From the NCBI GenBank assembly GCA_008012315.1, contig SSEL01000006.1:124001-188000 (forward strand): 64,000 nucleotides of DNA. Direction: 5' to 3'. Source of the stretch: Rhodospirillaceae bacterium. Lineage in GTDB: Bacteria; Pseudomonadota; Alphaproteobacteria; Dongiales; Dongiaceae. The position numbers and the translations under genes were made by a program. This document shows, piece by piece, positions 1 to 8,600 of the stretch; position 1 is the first letter of the stretch; every line of letters begins with the position of its first letter. The notes below the pieces were generated by a model. The model was given only the letters and a program-made list of their open reading frames with translations, did not search any database and was not told where the DNA came from.

Positions 1-1320
1 GATTTCCGCCATGGCGTCGCGGTCATGCACCATCTCCTGCAACAAGGGAAGCTGAGCCGGCAGCTGGGATGCCGCGTCAGCTTGCGCCGCCAGCAGATGG
101 CGTGGTGGCGTCAACTGGCCGAGGGCAGCCGTCAGGCCCAGCACGGCAACGAGCAAAACCACCTGTCCAAAAGCAAAGGCATGGCGGCGGACGAGTGGGA
201 AACCGACCAGTGGGAAGCGGCGGTTCGCCATGATCAACAGCAGGATCGCCAGGACAGCCGCGACCTTCACGGCCAGGACTCGGCTATAGGCTGTCGCCAG
301 CAGCATCGATGGCGCCGCGATCTGCCAGCAGGCCAGACCGAATCCGGCCGCGATGGCGATCCAGATGACGGCTTTCCGCCGCCAGCTGGAAATAGCTGTC
401 CGGCTTTCGGGCACGATTGCCGGCCGACGCAGCAGCGATCCGATCGATCCGACCCACAGCATCGCGGCCGCCATATGAACGGCCAGGACAAGGCTGGCCA
501 GCCAGCCGATCGCGGCGACATGTCCGGTCGTCGCGAAGGCCAGCACAATCGCCAAGCCGGCGGCGATCAGGAGCCCGTGGCGCATGGTCGTGGCGACAGG
601 GTGGGCGGCGAGACGGCGGACAGCCAGCCAGCTCAGGGCGAGGCCAAGGACGGTCAAGGCTGCGACACGTCCTTCCGGGCTGCCGGCGCCAAGCTGCCAG
701 ACATCCGCTTTCACCAGGACCGCAATCGATCCGCCGGCCATGCCGATCCCCTGGAAGCCGATTTCCAGGGGCGCCGCGACGATGCAGGCGATCGTGCAGC
801 GAAGCGCAAGCCGGCGGCGAAAGGGTTTGCCGCGCAAGCCGGACCAGGCACAGCCCCAAGTCAGGAAAGCCCCGAGATAAAGCACCCAGCGGGTCAACAA
901 GGCGCCCCATTGCCAATCCGCGAAGCCCTGTTCCGCAGCCAGCCAATGCTGGGCTCCCGCACCGATCTGGAACTGGATGGCGCCGGCAACGGGATGACCG
1001 TCGCTGGAGATGATACGATAGCTGAGCGTATAGGTGCCCGGCGCCATGTCCTCGGCGATGGTGCCGTCGATGAGGCTATCGGCTGTCGTCGTCGCAACCT
1101 GCACCTGCCGGCCGGATTGATCGACCAGGCGCAGATCGGTGACGACCACCGGCTCGTCGAAACGCAGAACGAACTGCCGGGGCGGCTCCGCCAGCACCGC
1201 ACGATCGGCCGGCGTGGCGGATTCCAGGACGGCATGGGCCGATGCCGGTGCCGCCTGCAGCAGGACCGACATCAAGATGCCAACCGCCAGAAGAATCCGC
1301 CGCACCAGGCCAGCGTTCAT
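1..1320 (-). CDS. Copper resistance protein, CopC-CopD fusion (partial, 3' end off the window)
   Basis: An open frame of 440 codons runs from an ATG at 1318-1320 off the left edge. Residues 1-28 form a signal peptide ending ASA, so the mature protein would begin with His29 (HAVLESATPAD), the N-terminal copper ligand of CopC proteins. The CopC beta-sandwich ends near SSDGHPVAGAIQF, which carries the usual Asp/His copper residues. About eight hydrophobic helices of a CopD/YcnJ-type membrane domain follow. Such fusions move copper across or sequester it at the inner membrane. It is the last gene of a minus-strand copper cluster, 37 bases after the PCu(A)C gene. The family call is firm; whether it imports copper or confers resistance cannot be told from sequence. 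Confidence 0.9.
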   Translation of the reverse strand, partial: MNAGLVRRILLAVGILMSVLLQAAPASAHAVLESATPADRAVLAEPPRQFVLRFDEPVVVTDLRLVDQSGRQVQVATTTADSLIDGTIAEDMAPGTYTLSYRIISSDGHPVAGAIQFQIGAGAQHWLAAEQGFADWQWGALLTRWVLYLGAFLTWGCAWSGLRGKPFRRRLALRCTIACIVAAPLEIGFQGIGMAGGSIAVLVKADVWQLGAGSPEGRVAALTVLGLALSWLAVRRLAAHPVATTMRHGLLIAAGLAIVLAFATTGHVAAIGWLASLVLAVHMAAAMLWVGSIGSLLRRPAIVPESRTAISSWRRKAVIWIAIAAGFGLACWQIAAPSMLLATAYSRVLAVKVAAVLAILLLIMANRRFPLVGFPLVRRHAFAFGQVVLLVAVLGLTAALGQLTPPRHLLAAQADAASQLPAQLPLLQEMVHDRDAMAEI

Positions 1321-1357
1321 CTGTTTCCGCGTCGCGTCTTCGAGCGATCGACCGTGA

Positions 1358-1816
1358 TTACGGGCGGCTCGGCCCGAGGGCGCCCGCCGCTTCGACCACG
1401 ACTTCCACTTCGACCTTGCCGGCTTTCTCGAATTGCAGGGTCAGCGGGAAGCTTTCGCCTTTCTTCAGCGGTTGCTTCAGCCCCATCAGCATCAGATGCA
1501 TCGACTGCGGCTTGAGGCTGACCGTCTGGCCGGCCGGCAGATCGACGCCATCCATCATTTTCATGCTGGCCATATCGCCCTCCATGACCGTGGCATGGAA
1601 ATGCGCCATCGATGCGACCGGAGTCTCGGCGCCGGTCAGACGATCCGGTCCCGTCCCGTGGTTTTCGATGTCGAGATAGATCGCACCGGTTTGCCCGGAG
1701 CTTGCCGTCGCCCGCGACCACGGCTGGGTCACGGTGAGATTGCCGATCTGCACATCCGCCGCTTGCGCTTGCGTGGCGAAAAGCATGAACCCCAACACGG
1801 CCATTAATCGTTTCAT
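1358..1816 (-). CDS. Periplasmic copper chaperone PCu(A)C family
   Basis: The 152-residue protein has a signal peptide (MKRLMAVLGFMLFATQAQA) and the PCu(A)C/DUF461 copper motif: a His-Met-rich segment (FHATVMEGDMASMKMM) followed by SMHLMLMG. In characterised members these residues bind Cu(I) for delivery to the CuA and CuB sites of cytochrome oxidase. I chose the ATG at 1816 because GGAG lies six bases upstream; an in-frame ATG at 1828 is possible. It sits between the PepSY remnant and the CopC-CopD gene on the same strand, consistent with one copper operon. Confidence 0.92.
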   Translation of the reverse strand: MKRLMAVLGFMLFATQAQAADVQIGNLTVTQPWSRATASSGQTGAIYLDIENHGTGPDRLTGAETPVASMAHFHATVMEGDMASMKMMDGVDLPAGQTVSLKPQSMHLMLMGLKQPLKKGESFPLTLQFEKAGKVEVEVVVEAAGALGPSRP

Positions 1817-1853
1817 TTTGTTCTCCATCGTTTCCGGGATCTTCCAAAAGACC

Positions 1854-2157
1854 TTAACTCAACGCCATCCGCAACACCGGCACGCGCTGAACGACCAGCC
1901 AATCGATCAGCAGGACGGCCACCAGCGACAGGCCCGCCAGTGGCAGCATAATGCCCAAAGCGGCAATCAGGACGACCAGACCTTTCGCCAGCTTCAAATT
2001 GCGTGGCAGCGGCGGCGCCAAGCCGGCCGGCCGGGCGGTGCTGCCACCACATGACCACCGCCGTCACGCAGCTCTCGATCAAGGCCAGGCAGAGGGCGGC
2101 CACGGGCAGCTCAGCCGAAACGGCTGTCGGCTCTGCGGCATTGAAAGAAACCTGCAT
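1854..2157 (-). pseudogene. Frameshifted C-terminal remnant of a PepSY-associated transmembrane protein
   Basis: An ATG at 2157 with a GGAG upstream opens a frame encoding a hydrophobic helix ending AVVMWWQHRPAGRLG, which closely resembles the PepSY_TM family signature 'GVVMWWRRRPAGRLG'. Near 2020-2035, in a GC-rich run, the coding sense moves to the +1 frame. That frame reads PPLPRNLKLAKGLVVLIAAL and then LPLAGLSLVAVLLIDWLVVQ, the family's last helix, ending at a TAA at 1854-1856. The large N-terminal part of the family (usually about 400 residues or more) is missing. I infer decay of a larger copper/iron-cluster membrane gene. A sequencing error could explain the shift but not the missing N-terminus. 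Confidence 0.65.
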
Positions 2158-2249
2158 GGAAAGCTCCGCACAAAAGGCCAGATCGGATCAAATGGACGAT
2201 GGGAGGAATCGGGCGCAGCGTGTCGCTTCGGCCCGCCCCCCCTGCTCGC

Positions 2250-2780
2250 TCAATCCTCCTGACTGCTTTTCTTGCCGAGCTTGACGCCTGGCGCGGGGCT
2301 CTCCACGCTGTCGTCATCCTGGCCGTTTGCCGGAATCTCGATCCACTTTTCCTGGCCCTTGGCGCAGGTCTGGATCACCGGAAAGCGGATGGTCTTGCCT
2401 TCATCCTCGGGCAAGGTCGCCCGGAAGATGAATTCGTCATAGAACGCATCCGGCAGATTGCCGCCGGACCAGTCGATCTCGCTGACATCCTCCTCAACCT
2501 TGGTGCCATACCAATCGTATGGCTGGGCCAGTTTGTGCTTCTTGACCGTCAAGGTCCAACCGGCCTTCGGCATCGGCTTTGCCTGCCTGACGCCTTCGGG
2601 AATCTGTACGCGGATAGATGTCGTCGGCGAACCGGCACAACCATGCGGGACACGTAAGATCGCTTTATAGGTGCTGCCGGCCGGCGCCGCGGTCGTTTCC
2701 AGGGTTACGTGAGCAAAAGCAAGGCCGGGCGCGGCCAGGCAGAACGTAGCAGCGAGCACTGCCGAATATGGGCGAAACAT
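2250..2780 (-). CDS. YcnI family (DUF1775) copper-binding protein
   Basis: The 176-residue secreted protein has a signal peptide ending LAFA, so the mature chain starts with His24 (HVTLE). This is the single-histidine copper ligand described for YcnI. The body has the family's cupin-like beta features, including VPHGCAGSPT and the SEIDWSGGNLPD tryptophan segment. A hydrophilic tail rich in Asp, Ser and Lys ends the chain; the usual C-terminal membrane helix is absent. GGAG lies seven bases before the ATG. Its position within the copper cluster supports a periplasmic copper-chaperone role. Confidence 0.9.
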   Translation of the reverse strand: MFRPYSAVLAATFCLAAPGLAFAHVTLETTAAPAGSTYKAILRVPHGCAGSPTTSIRVQIPEGVRQAKPMPKAGWTLTVKKHKLAQPYDWYGTKVEEDVSEIDWSGGNLPDAFYDEFIFRATLPEDEGKTIRFPVIQTCAKGQEKWIEIPANGQDDDSVESPAPGVKLGKKSSQED

Positions 2781-2860
2781 AGATTACTCCATCTGAGCAA
2801 GTTCGATGAATCCGGCCGCCATCGCTTTATGCGATAATGGAAACCGGTCGAGTGGTTGCG

Positions 2861-3268
2861 TCAGAGGGTGGGCGGTGCCCTGGAGGAAAAACCGAGCGCC
2901 GTGACAACGGCGAATGGCGAATGGCCGGCATCCAGATGGTAGGCATATTGCGGCAGCGCCGGCAGATAAGGAACCAACGGCGCCGGCGCCAGACCATTGG
3001 CCAGCAAATGCAGGGTCTGGCAGATCTGGCAATCGACCCGCACGGGCTTCTTGCCCGTCGAATCCGCCGGATTGTGATCCGGCGCCATCGGCTGGCAGAG
3101 ATAGACGATGGCATCGGCCGCGGCATTGGCGCTGTTGGCCATGCCGACCTGCATTCCCGCCATCAACGAGAAGGGGGCGAGGATTTGCAGCCACAGCGCC
3201 AGCAGGCCGGTCGCCAGGCTGACCCAGCGCCGGTCTCGTCGGCTCATATGGAAAACTTGAAACGCCAT
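2861..3268 (-). CDS. DUF2946 family membrane-anchored protein
   Basis: About 135 residues, with one N-terminal hydrophobic helix (WVSLATGLLALWLQILAPFS), a CxxC pair in VDCQICQTLHLL, and a C-terminus reading RAPPTL. CxxC and the terminal R-A-P-P are hallmarks of DUF2946. These genes commonly head copper clusters with YcnI and PCu(A)C, but their biochemical role is not established. I start at 3268, which has a GGGGAG-type site upstream; ATGs at 3310 and 3247 are also in frame. It appears to be the first gene of the minus-strand copper cluster. Confidence 0.8.
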   Translation of the reverse strand: MAFQVFHMSRRDRRWVSLATGLLALWLQILAPFSLMAGMQVGMANSANAAADAIVYLCQPMAPDHNPADSTGKKPVRVDCQICQTLHLLANGLAPAPLVPYLPALPQYAYHLDAGHSPFAVVTALGFSSRAPPTL

Positions 3269-3544
3269 CCACCAGCTCCCCTCCCCCTTCTGGGGGATGG
3301 CCCCGACCATGAGCCAGATGCATGCCTATCAGGTTTCACGGCCCGGCAGCAAGAGCGCCTGCGGGTGGCGATCATCGGGCGCGGCATCTTGGCGCAGAAT
3401 TGCGGCCGCATACATGACCGCCCGGTTCCTGTTTTCGACGTCTAAAATTCCACCAAGACCCTCGTTTCAGTAAAAATTTCGTCGTGGAACCAGCGGCAAT
3501 CACTTAGCTTACTGACTCGAACCGCTTCAGGGGACCAAAAGCGC

Positions 3545-5323
3545 ATGAATCAGCTCCAGTTGCTGTCGACGGCGATCATCATCGGCATGATGGTGCTCTT
3601 TATATGGGGTCGACTGCGTTATGACGTCGTGACCATGCTGGCGCTGCTGGTTGCCCTGGCTTTGGGGGTGGTTCCCTATGACGAAGCCTTTTCCGGGTTC
3701 AGCGACGAGATCGTGATCATCGTCGGCAGTGCTCTGGTGGTGAGTGGCGCCGTTGCCAGGACCGGGATCATGGAAGCCCTGCTGCAGCGCCTGTCCCCGC
3801 ATGTCCAATCCGTTCCGTTGCAGCTCGGCTTGCTGATCGCGACCGTCACGCTGCTTTCGGCTTTCGTCAAGAATATCGGTGCCCTGGCGATCATGATCCC
3901 GGTCGCGTTTCAGATGGCGCGCAATTCGGGAACCGCGCCGTCGAAATTCCTGATGCCGCTTTCTTTCGGCTCGCTGCTGGGCGGCCTGATGACGCAGATC
4001 GGTACATCGCCGAACATTATCGTTTCGCGATTGCGCCACGACATGACGGGTCACTCGTTTACCATGTTCGACTTCACCCCGGTCGGTGCGATCCTCTCCG
4101 TCATTGGCATCATCTTCCTGACTTTCGGATATAGATTGCTGCCCGAGCGTCGACGCGAGACGGCCGGCATGCATGCGGCACTGGATATCAAGAACTACAC
4201 GACCGAAGCCGAAGTTACCGCCAATTCCGCCGCCGTCGGCAAGACCGTCGCCGATTTGCAGCGCCTTGCCGACGGCGCCGCCATGGTGACGGCGATCCTG
4301 CGCGATACCCAGAAGCCGTCGAAGCCTTTACCGGATGCCGCGCTGCAGGCCGGCGACATCCTGCTGCTGGAAGGCGATCCGCAGGCTTTGGACAATATGG
4401 TGACGCGCGGGAAGCTGAAACTGACCACCGATCACCGCCGTCCCCTGGCCAATGAACCGCATGCCGAAATCGAGGCGATCGAAGCGGTCATCGGTGAGAA
4501 CTCTCCCCTGATCGGATTATCGGCGCAGCGCATGGCCTTGTTCGAACGATTCGGCGTCAATCTGCTGGCCGTCAGCCGGACAGGGCAGCGCATCATCGAC
4601 CGGTTGGGCAGCATCAGCTTGCAGCTTGGCGACGTGATCGTGCTGCAAGGCAATGTCAACAATCTGCCGAACCGCTTGCAGGAATTGGGATGCCTGCCCT
4701 TGGCGGCCCGCACCATCCGCCTCGGCAAGATACGCCGGGCCGTTTTGCCGCTGATTATTCTCACCGCCGCCATGACGCTGACGGCATTCAGCATCGTCCC
4801 CGTGGCTGTTGCCTTTTTCGGTGCTGCCGTGCTGATGGTTCTGACCAAGGCATTGCCGTTGCGCGAGGCCTATCACAACATCGAATGGCCGATCCTGATC
4901 ATGTTGGGTGCGCTCATCCCCGTCAGTGATGCGCTGCGGCGCACCGGCACAACCGACCTGATCGCCGGCTGGCTATCGCATCTGGCCGTGCAATTACCAC
5001 CTTATGGCGCGCTGGGCCTTATCCTGGTCGCGGCGATGGCGGTAACGCCATTCCTCAATAACGCAGCAACGGTGCTGGTCATGGCGCCTATCGCCGGCAG
5101 CTTCGCGACGGCGCTTCATTACAAGCCGGATGCTTTCTTGATGGCGGTGGCAATCGGCGCGGGCTGCGATTTTCTGACGCCGATCGGGCATCAATGCAAC
5201 ACGCTGGTGATGGGGCCAGGCGGCTATCGCTTTGGCGATTACTGGCGCCTCGGCTTGCCTCTGTCGATTCTGGTCATCTTGATCGGCGTGCCATCCCTGA
5301 TCCTGGTCTGGCCGCTGCAATGA
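3545..5323 (+). CDS. SLC13-family permease with two TrkA-C domains
   Basis: The 592-residue protein has the layout of the SLC13/DASS permeases fused to regulatory domains. An N-terminal membrane block (about 1-200) contains the TSPN substrate/sodium motif. Two cytoplasmic TrkA-C domains follow (about 215-300 and 305-390). A second membrane block (about 400-590) contains the matching TPIGHQCN motif. Members carry sulfate, di- and tricarboxylates or other anions, often with sodium; the substrate cannot be read here. A purine-rich AGGGGA precedes the ATG. It stands alone and converges on the beta-barrel gene downstream, with 9 bases between them. Confidence 0.88.
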   Translation: MNQLQLLSTAIIIGMMVLFIWGRLRYDVVTMLALLVALALGVVPYDEAFSGFSDEIVIIVGSALVVSGAVARTGIMEALLQRLSPHVQSVPLQLGLLIATVTLLSAFVKNIGALAIMIPVAFQMARNSGTAPSKFLMPLSFGSLLGGLMTQIGTSPNIIVSRLRHDMTGHSFTMFDFTPVGAILSVIGIIFLTFGYRLLPERRRETAGMHAALDIKNYTTEAEVTANSAAVGKTVADLQRLADGAAMVTAILRDTQKPSKPLPDAALQAGDILLLEGDPQALDNMVTRGKLKLTTDHRRPLANEPHAEIEAIEAVIGENSPLIGLSAQRMALFERFGVNLLAVSRTGQRIIDRLGSISLQLGDVIVLQGNVNNLPNRLQELGCLPLAARTIRLGKIRRAVLPLIILTAAMTLTAFSIVPVAVAFFGAAVLMVLTKALPLREAYHNIEWPILIMLGALIPVSDALRRTGTTDLIAGWLSHLAVQLPPYGALGLILVAAMAVTPFLNNAATVLVMAPIAGSFATALHYKPDAFLMAVAIGAGCDFLTPIGHQCNTLVMGPGGYRFGDYWRLGLPLSILVILIGVPSLILVWPLQ

Positions 5324-5332
5324 GAAGAGAGT

Positions 5333-6358
5333 TTAGAACTTCATGGCCATGCCGACGGTACCGGCATGCTGTATCTGCGTTTGCCCGGCAGTCGTCACGC
5401 TATCACGGATATAGTCATAGCTTGCTTTCACCTTGATATCGGCATCGATTTGCGCCCCGATATCCCAATCCGCGGTCATGCCGAGCGTTTGCGTTCCGTC
5501 CTGATTCATCCGCAGATCGGCGAGGCCATTCCCTGCAGCTTGCGTAAAACAGTAGCGAGCGGCGAAGTCGATATCCGAGCCGAACGGTATCGTTGCACTA
5601 AGGGTCGGTCCCTGCAGGTCGGCGCCGTTATCCGCGCCGGTTGAATGCTGGAAGACGTAATTGATGTCCACCTTCACCGAATGGGGAAAAACATAGGAAA
5701 GCGTCGTATTGCCGGACGTCGTCAAGCTGTCGCTGCCATCGATGGTCTCCCGGCCATAAGCGGTCGTGATCGTCGCCACGAGCCCGCCGGGGAGAGTCGT
5801 CGAGACATTGCTGTTAATGCTGTAGTTCAACTGGTCCAGTGCCATGCCATTGAAGGCAAACCCAATGTCGGGCCGCAATCCGATCGTCAAATCGCCGCTT
5901 TGATAATGCAGCTCCGATCCACCGTCCATGGCAGTCGAACCGATCAAGGATGTATCGAGATAATTTGTCCTGCTGAACGAACCGCGGCTGATGAGAGAGA
6001 AGCCGTCGGAAAAGGGTACGCTGTATTGACCATTTGCGCCGGCCGTGATGCCTCGGCTCGCTGCGTCCGTGTCCTTCGCCCCCAGGACAAGCGGCACGCC
6101 CCCGAGATCGATTTGCTTGTTGGGGTCCCCTGACGAAGCATCCTGCCCTTGCAGTTTCGTGCCGAGATTATCGCCCATGACATCGACGAAGAGCTTCACC
6201 GGGTCTGCGTTATCGGGTGTTGCGTCCGCGCGCGCCGCATTGCTGGCTGCGCTGACACCAATGACACTGGCACCAATGAAGCCGGCAAAAATGAAGCCAG
6301 CGACGCCAAATGCCCGTACGCCAAACGGCGTGCCGTCCCCCAATAGATTTGTCGACAT
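5333..6358 (-). CDS. Predicted outer-membrane beta-barrel protein of unknown function
   Basis: 341 residues. An N-terminal hydrophobic stretch (VAGFIFAGFIGASVIGVSAA) looks like a long signal peptide. The remainder alternates short amphipathic strands rich in Gly, Ser, Thr and aromatic residues (for example YSINSNVSTTLPGGLVATI and YVFPHSVKVDINYVFQHS). The chain ends in Phe (VGMAMKF), the usual terminal residue of outer-membrane barrels. I do not recognise a specific family. It converges on the SLC13 gene and is divergent from the cardiolipin-synthase gene across 261 bases. A transport or structural role in the outer membrane is inference. Confidence 0.6.
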   Translation of the reverse strand: MSTNLLGDGTPFGVRAFGVAGFIFAGFIGASVIGVSAASNAARADATPDNADPVKLFVDVMGDNLGTKLQGQDASSGDPNKQIDLGGVPLVLGAKDTDAASRGITAGANGQYSVPFSDGFSLISRGSFSRTNYLDTSLIGSTAMDGGSELHYQSGDLTIGLRPDIGFAFNGMALDQLNYSINSNVSTTLPGGLVATITTAYGRETIDGSDSLTTSGNTTLSYVFPHSVKVDINYVFQHSTGADNGADLQGPTLSATIPFGSDIDFAARYCFTQAAGNGLADLRMNQDGTQTLGMTADWDIGAQIDADIKVKASYDYIRDSVTTAGQTQIQHAGTVGMAMKF

Positions 6359-6619
6359 AGTCGCGCTCCCGCATCAAACCCAATTGCTGGGCGAAGAATG
6401 CTTCCCTCAAGGAATTGTCCGCTTGGGCAGTAGACCGATCCGGAAAGTTTTCCCCTGAAACATTATTAATTCCCTAATCGAGGCAATATTGTGACGCGAT
6501 CACGGGGCCGTGAAGAATTTGATCGAGCTTTTCCAAGCGAACCGCACTGGCGCCGCTTTATTTCCGGTATCGCATACAAAGGCTTCAACAGGCTATGACT
6601 GACCTCACCAAGCTGCGTC

Positions 6620-8065
6620 TTGCCCAGCGCCGTCAGGTTCGACATGCTTTACCGTATGTGGCAGTTCGCAAGCATTACGTGCTCTGTAGTGCGGCATGGC
6701 GCAGCGGCTTTCGTCTGCGCCGCCTTTCTTGTTGGCTGCGCTTCGGTAAAAGACGCCGATACGATTATCGATGGCTCTGCGGCGACCACAAAGACACCTC
6801 AGATCGACGGCGGGAATGGCCCGATTTCATCTGAGCGCAGCAAACAAATACTGGCCGGTATTACGATGGAAGCCGGCGACAGCGGCATGCTGAAACGCCA
6901 TCTGGCGATCGAAGAGGCGATATCGGATAATCCCCTGACGATCGGCAACACGACACATCTTCTGCGTGACGGCCCTGAATCCTTTCGTGCGATTTTCGCG
7001 GCGATCAAGGCCGCACGCACGCATATCAATCTGGAATATTATTTATTGGAGGATGTTGATAGCGACGGCACCAGTTTAAGCGATCTGCTGTTGCAGAAAC
7101 GCCGCGAAGGGGTTGATGTCAATATCATCTATGACAGCTTTGGCTCACTCACATTGTCCAACGATTTTCTGGATCGGCTGGGCAAAGCCGGCGCGAGAAT
7201 CCTTGAATTCAATCCCGTCAATCCGCTGGACGCCAAGGAAGGCTATTCGCCAAACGAACGCGACCACCGAAAAATTCTGATTGTCGACGGCAAGCTTGCG
7301 ATCATCGGTGGGGTCAATCTTAGCCGCACATATGAGAGCGTTGGCTTCGGCAGAAAAACTGTAGGTCATCCCCCGGAACATTGGCGTGACACCAATCTTC
7401 AAATCGAAGGTCCCGCCGTGGCGCAGGTTCAGGATCTCTTCGTTCAGCACTGGATGGAACAGAATGGACCGCCTCTCGATCAGACGAAATTTTATCCAAC
7501 TTTGCGAGCGCAAGGATCGGAGGTGGTTCGCATCATCGGAAGCTCACCAAATCAGCAGATATCGCATTACTATGTGACCCTTCTTTCAGCGATACGGAAT
7601 GCGGAGAAATCAATCTGGCTGACTGCGGCTTATTTCGTTCCCACGGAGGAAGCCATGACTGACATCACCGCCGCCGCAAAGCGCGGCGTCGATGTGCGAC
7701 TGATGCTGCCGAGCACAAGCGACGCACCGCCTGCTGTTGCCGTCGCCCAGTCGCATTACACCGATTTGCTGGAAGCCGGCGTGAAGATTTATGAAACGCA
7801 GGGCATCGTTCTGCATTCCAAAACCGTTGTCGTCGATGACGTCTGGTCGGCCATCGGCTCGTCGAATTTCGATCAACGGAGCGTTCTGTTCAATGATGAA
7901 ATCGATGCAATTGTCTTGGGTCGCGAAACCGCCGAAGCTTTAAGCGCGATGTTCTTGCAAGACAGCGCGAAGGCAAAACAGATCGATGCGGCCGGTTGGA
8001 AAGACCGGCCGCTCACACAGAAGATAAGAGAATTATTTGCCGAACCCTGGGAGCAGTTGCTCTAG
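6620..8065 (+). CDS. Cardiolipin synthase / phospholipase D-like lipoprotein
   Basis: 481 residues with two phospholipase D motifs, HRKILIVDGK and HSKTVVVDD, each giving the catalytic His-x-Lys-x4-Asp. The spacing and surrounding sequence (IIGGVNLS, AIGSSNFDQRS) match bacterial cardiolipin synthases, which condense phospholipid head groups at the membrane. Unusually, the N-terminus has a hydrophobic stretch followed by LVGC (Cys40), a lipobox, instead of the two membrane helices of ClsA. It therefore looks like a lipid-anchored periplasmic enzyme. Alternative ATGs at 6644 and 6656 would shorten the leader without losing the lipobox. Confidence 0.85.
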   Translation: MPSAVRFDMLYRMWQFASITCSVVRHGAAAFVCAAFLVGCASVKDADTIIDGSAATTKTPQIDGGNGPISSERSKQILAGITMEAGDSGMLKRHLAIEEAISDNPLTIGNTTHLLRDGPESFRAIFAAIKAARTHINLEYYLLEDVDSDGTSLSDLLLQKRREGVDVNIIYDSFGSLTLSNDFLDRLGKAGARILEFNPVNPLDAKEGYSPNERDHRKILIVDGKLAIIGGVNLSRTYESVGFGRKTVGHPPEHWRDTNLQIEGPAVAQVQDLFVQHWMEQNGPPLDQTKFYPTLRAQGSEVVRIIGSSPNQQISHYYVTLLSAIRNAEKSIWLTAAYFVPTEEAMTDITAAAKRGVDVRLMLPSTSDAPPAVAVAQSHYTDLLEAGVKIYETQGIVLHSKTVVVDDVWSAIGSSNFDQRSVLFNDEIDAIVLGRETAEALSAMFLQDSAKAKQIDAAGWKDRPLTQKIRELFAEPWEQLL

Positions 8066-8090
8066 CCGCCGCTACTCAAGCGATTGCGGA

Positions 8091-8417
8091 TCAGTTGCCG
8101 TCGGGCCAGACTTCGCCCTGGGGCGTCAGCAGGACATTACCGGGCGTGCCGTCCTTGCTCACCGCCGAGGCGTGCCAGAAATTATCGCACCCTTTGACGA
8201 GATCGCGAACCTGCCGGTACCCGGCTGCCTCGATCTTTTTCCTAGCATCGTCCGCCGTCGTGCCGTCGATGCGGTCGCCCGCCTCGCAGCCCGCCAATTG
8301 GATCCGCACTTGCGCAGCGGACGGATCGCTTTGCGCTTGTGCCGGGAGGTTGGAGGATAAGGTTGAAAGCCCTGCCACAACCACTGCCGTCGCCAATAAT
8401 CCGATACGTCGCTGCAT
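8091..8417 (-). CDS. Small secreted PepSY-like protein
   Basis: 108 residues with a clear signal peptide (MQRRIGLLATAVVVAGLSTLSSNLPAQAQ). The mature part contains DDARKKIEAAGYRQVRDL followed by FWHASAVSKDG and a short beta hairpin near the C-terminus. This helix-strand pattern is typical of small PepSY-like periplasmic proteins, which have no agreed function. Two cysteines (GCEAGD and KGCDNF) could form a disulfide. It ends 25 bases from the convergent cardiolipin-synthase gene. Confidence 0.7.
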   Translation of the reverse strand: MQRRIGLLATAVVVAGLSTLSSNLPAQAQSDPSAAQVRIQLAGCEAGDRIDGTTADDARKKIEAAGYRQVRDLVKGCDNFWHASAVSKDGTPGNVLLTPQGEVWPDGN

Positions 8418-8546
8418 GCCGATACCTCACTCATAAATTGCTGTTAAGCTTTCCCACCAAGGTATTAACGAAGGAACGCCGTATCGTATTTTCAACCGGC
8501 GTCACGGCATTTTGAGAAAAAACCAGTTTCACCATAGACAGGATTT

Positions 8547-8569
8547 GAAACGATATAATATAACAAAAA
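8547..8569 (+). promoter_or_regulatory. Candidate Zur box upstream of znuA
   Basis: The AT-rich site has the core GATATAATATAAC, close to the alphaproteobacterial Zur palindrome GTTATANTATAAC, flanked by GAAAC on the left. It lies 31 bases before the znuA start in otherwise GC-rich DNA. Zinc-dependent repression of znuACB through such a site is established for related bacteria. Its presence here is seen; Zur binding is inferred, and no zur gene lies in the window. Confidence 0.65.
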
Positions 8570-8600
8570 TTATTGATGACAGGAATGGAACAAGAGCTCC

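Noticed and set aside
25-1515. Plus-strand open frame of 496 codons across the copper cluster
   Set aside because: It is antisense to the CopC-CopD fusion, is very rich in Arg/Gln/Gly with no domain, and reflects high GC codon use of the real gene.
3330-3416. 28-codon minus-strand frame (MYAAAILRQDAAPDDRHPQA...) upstream of the DUF2946 gene
   Set aside because: No convincing ribosome site and no known leader-peptide pattern; support is too thin.
3332-3445. Rossmann-like string VAIIGRGILAQNCGRI on the plus strand
   Set aside because: It is the end of a long frame antisense to the DUF2946 gene, with no start or ribosome site; a chance resemblance.
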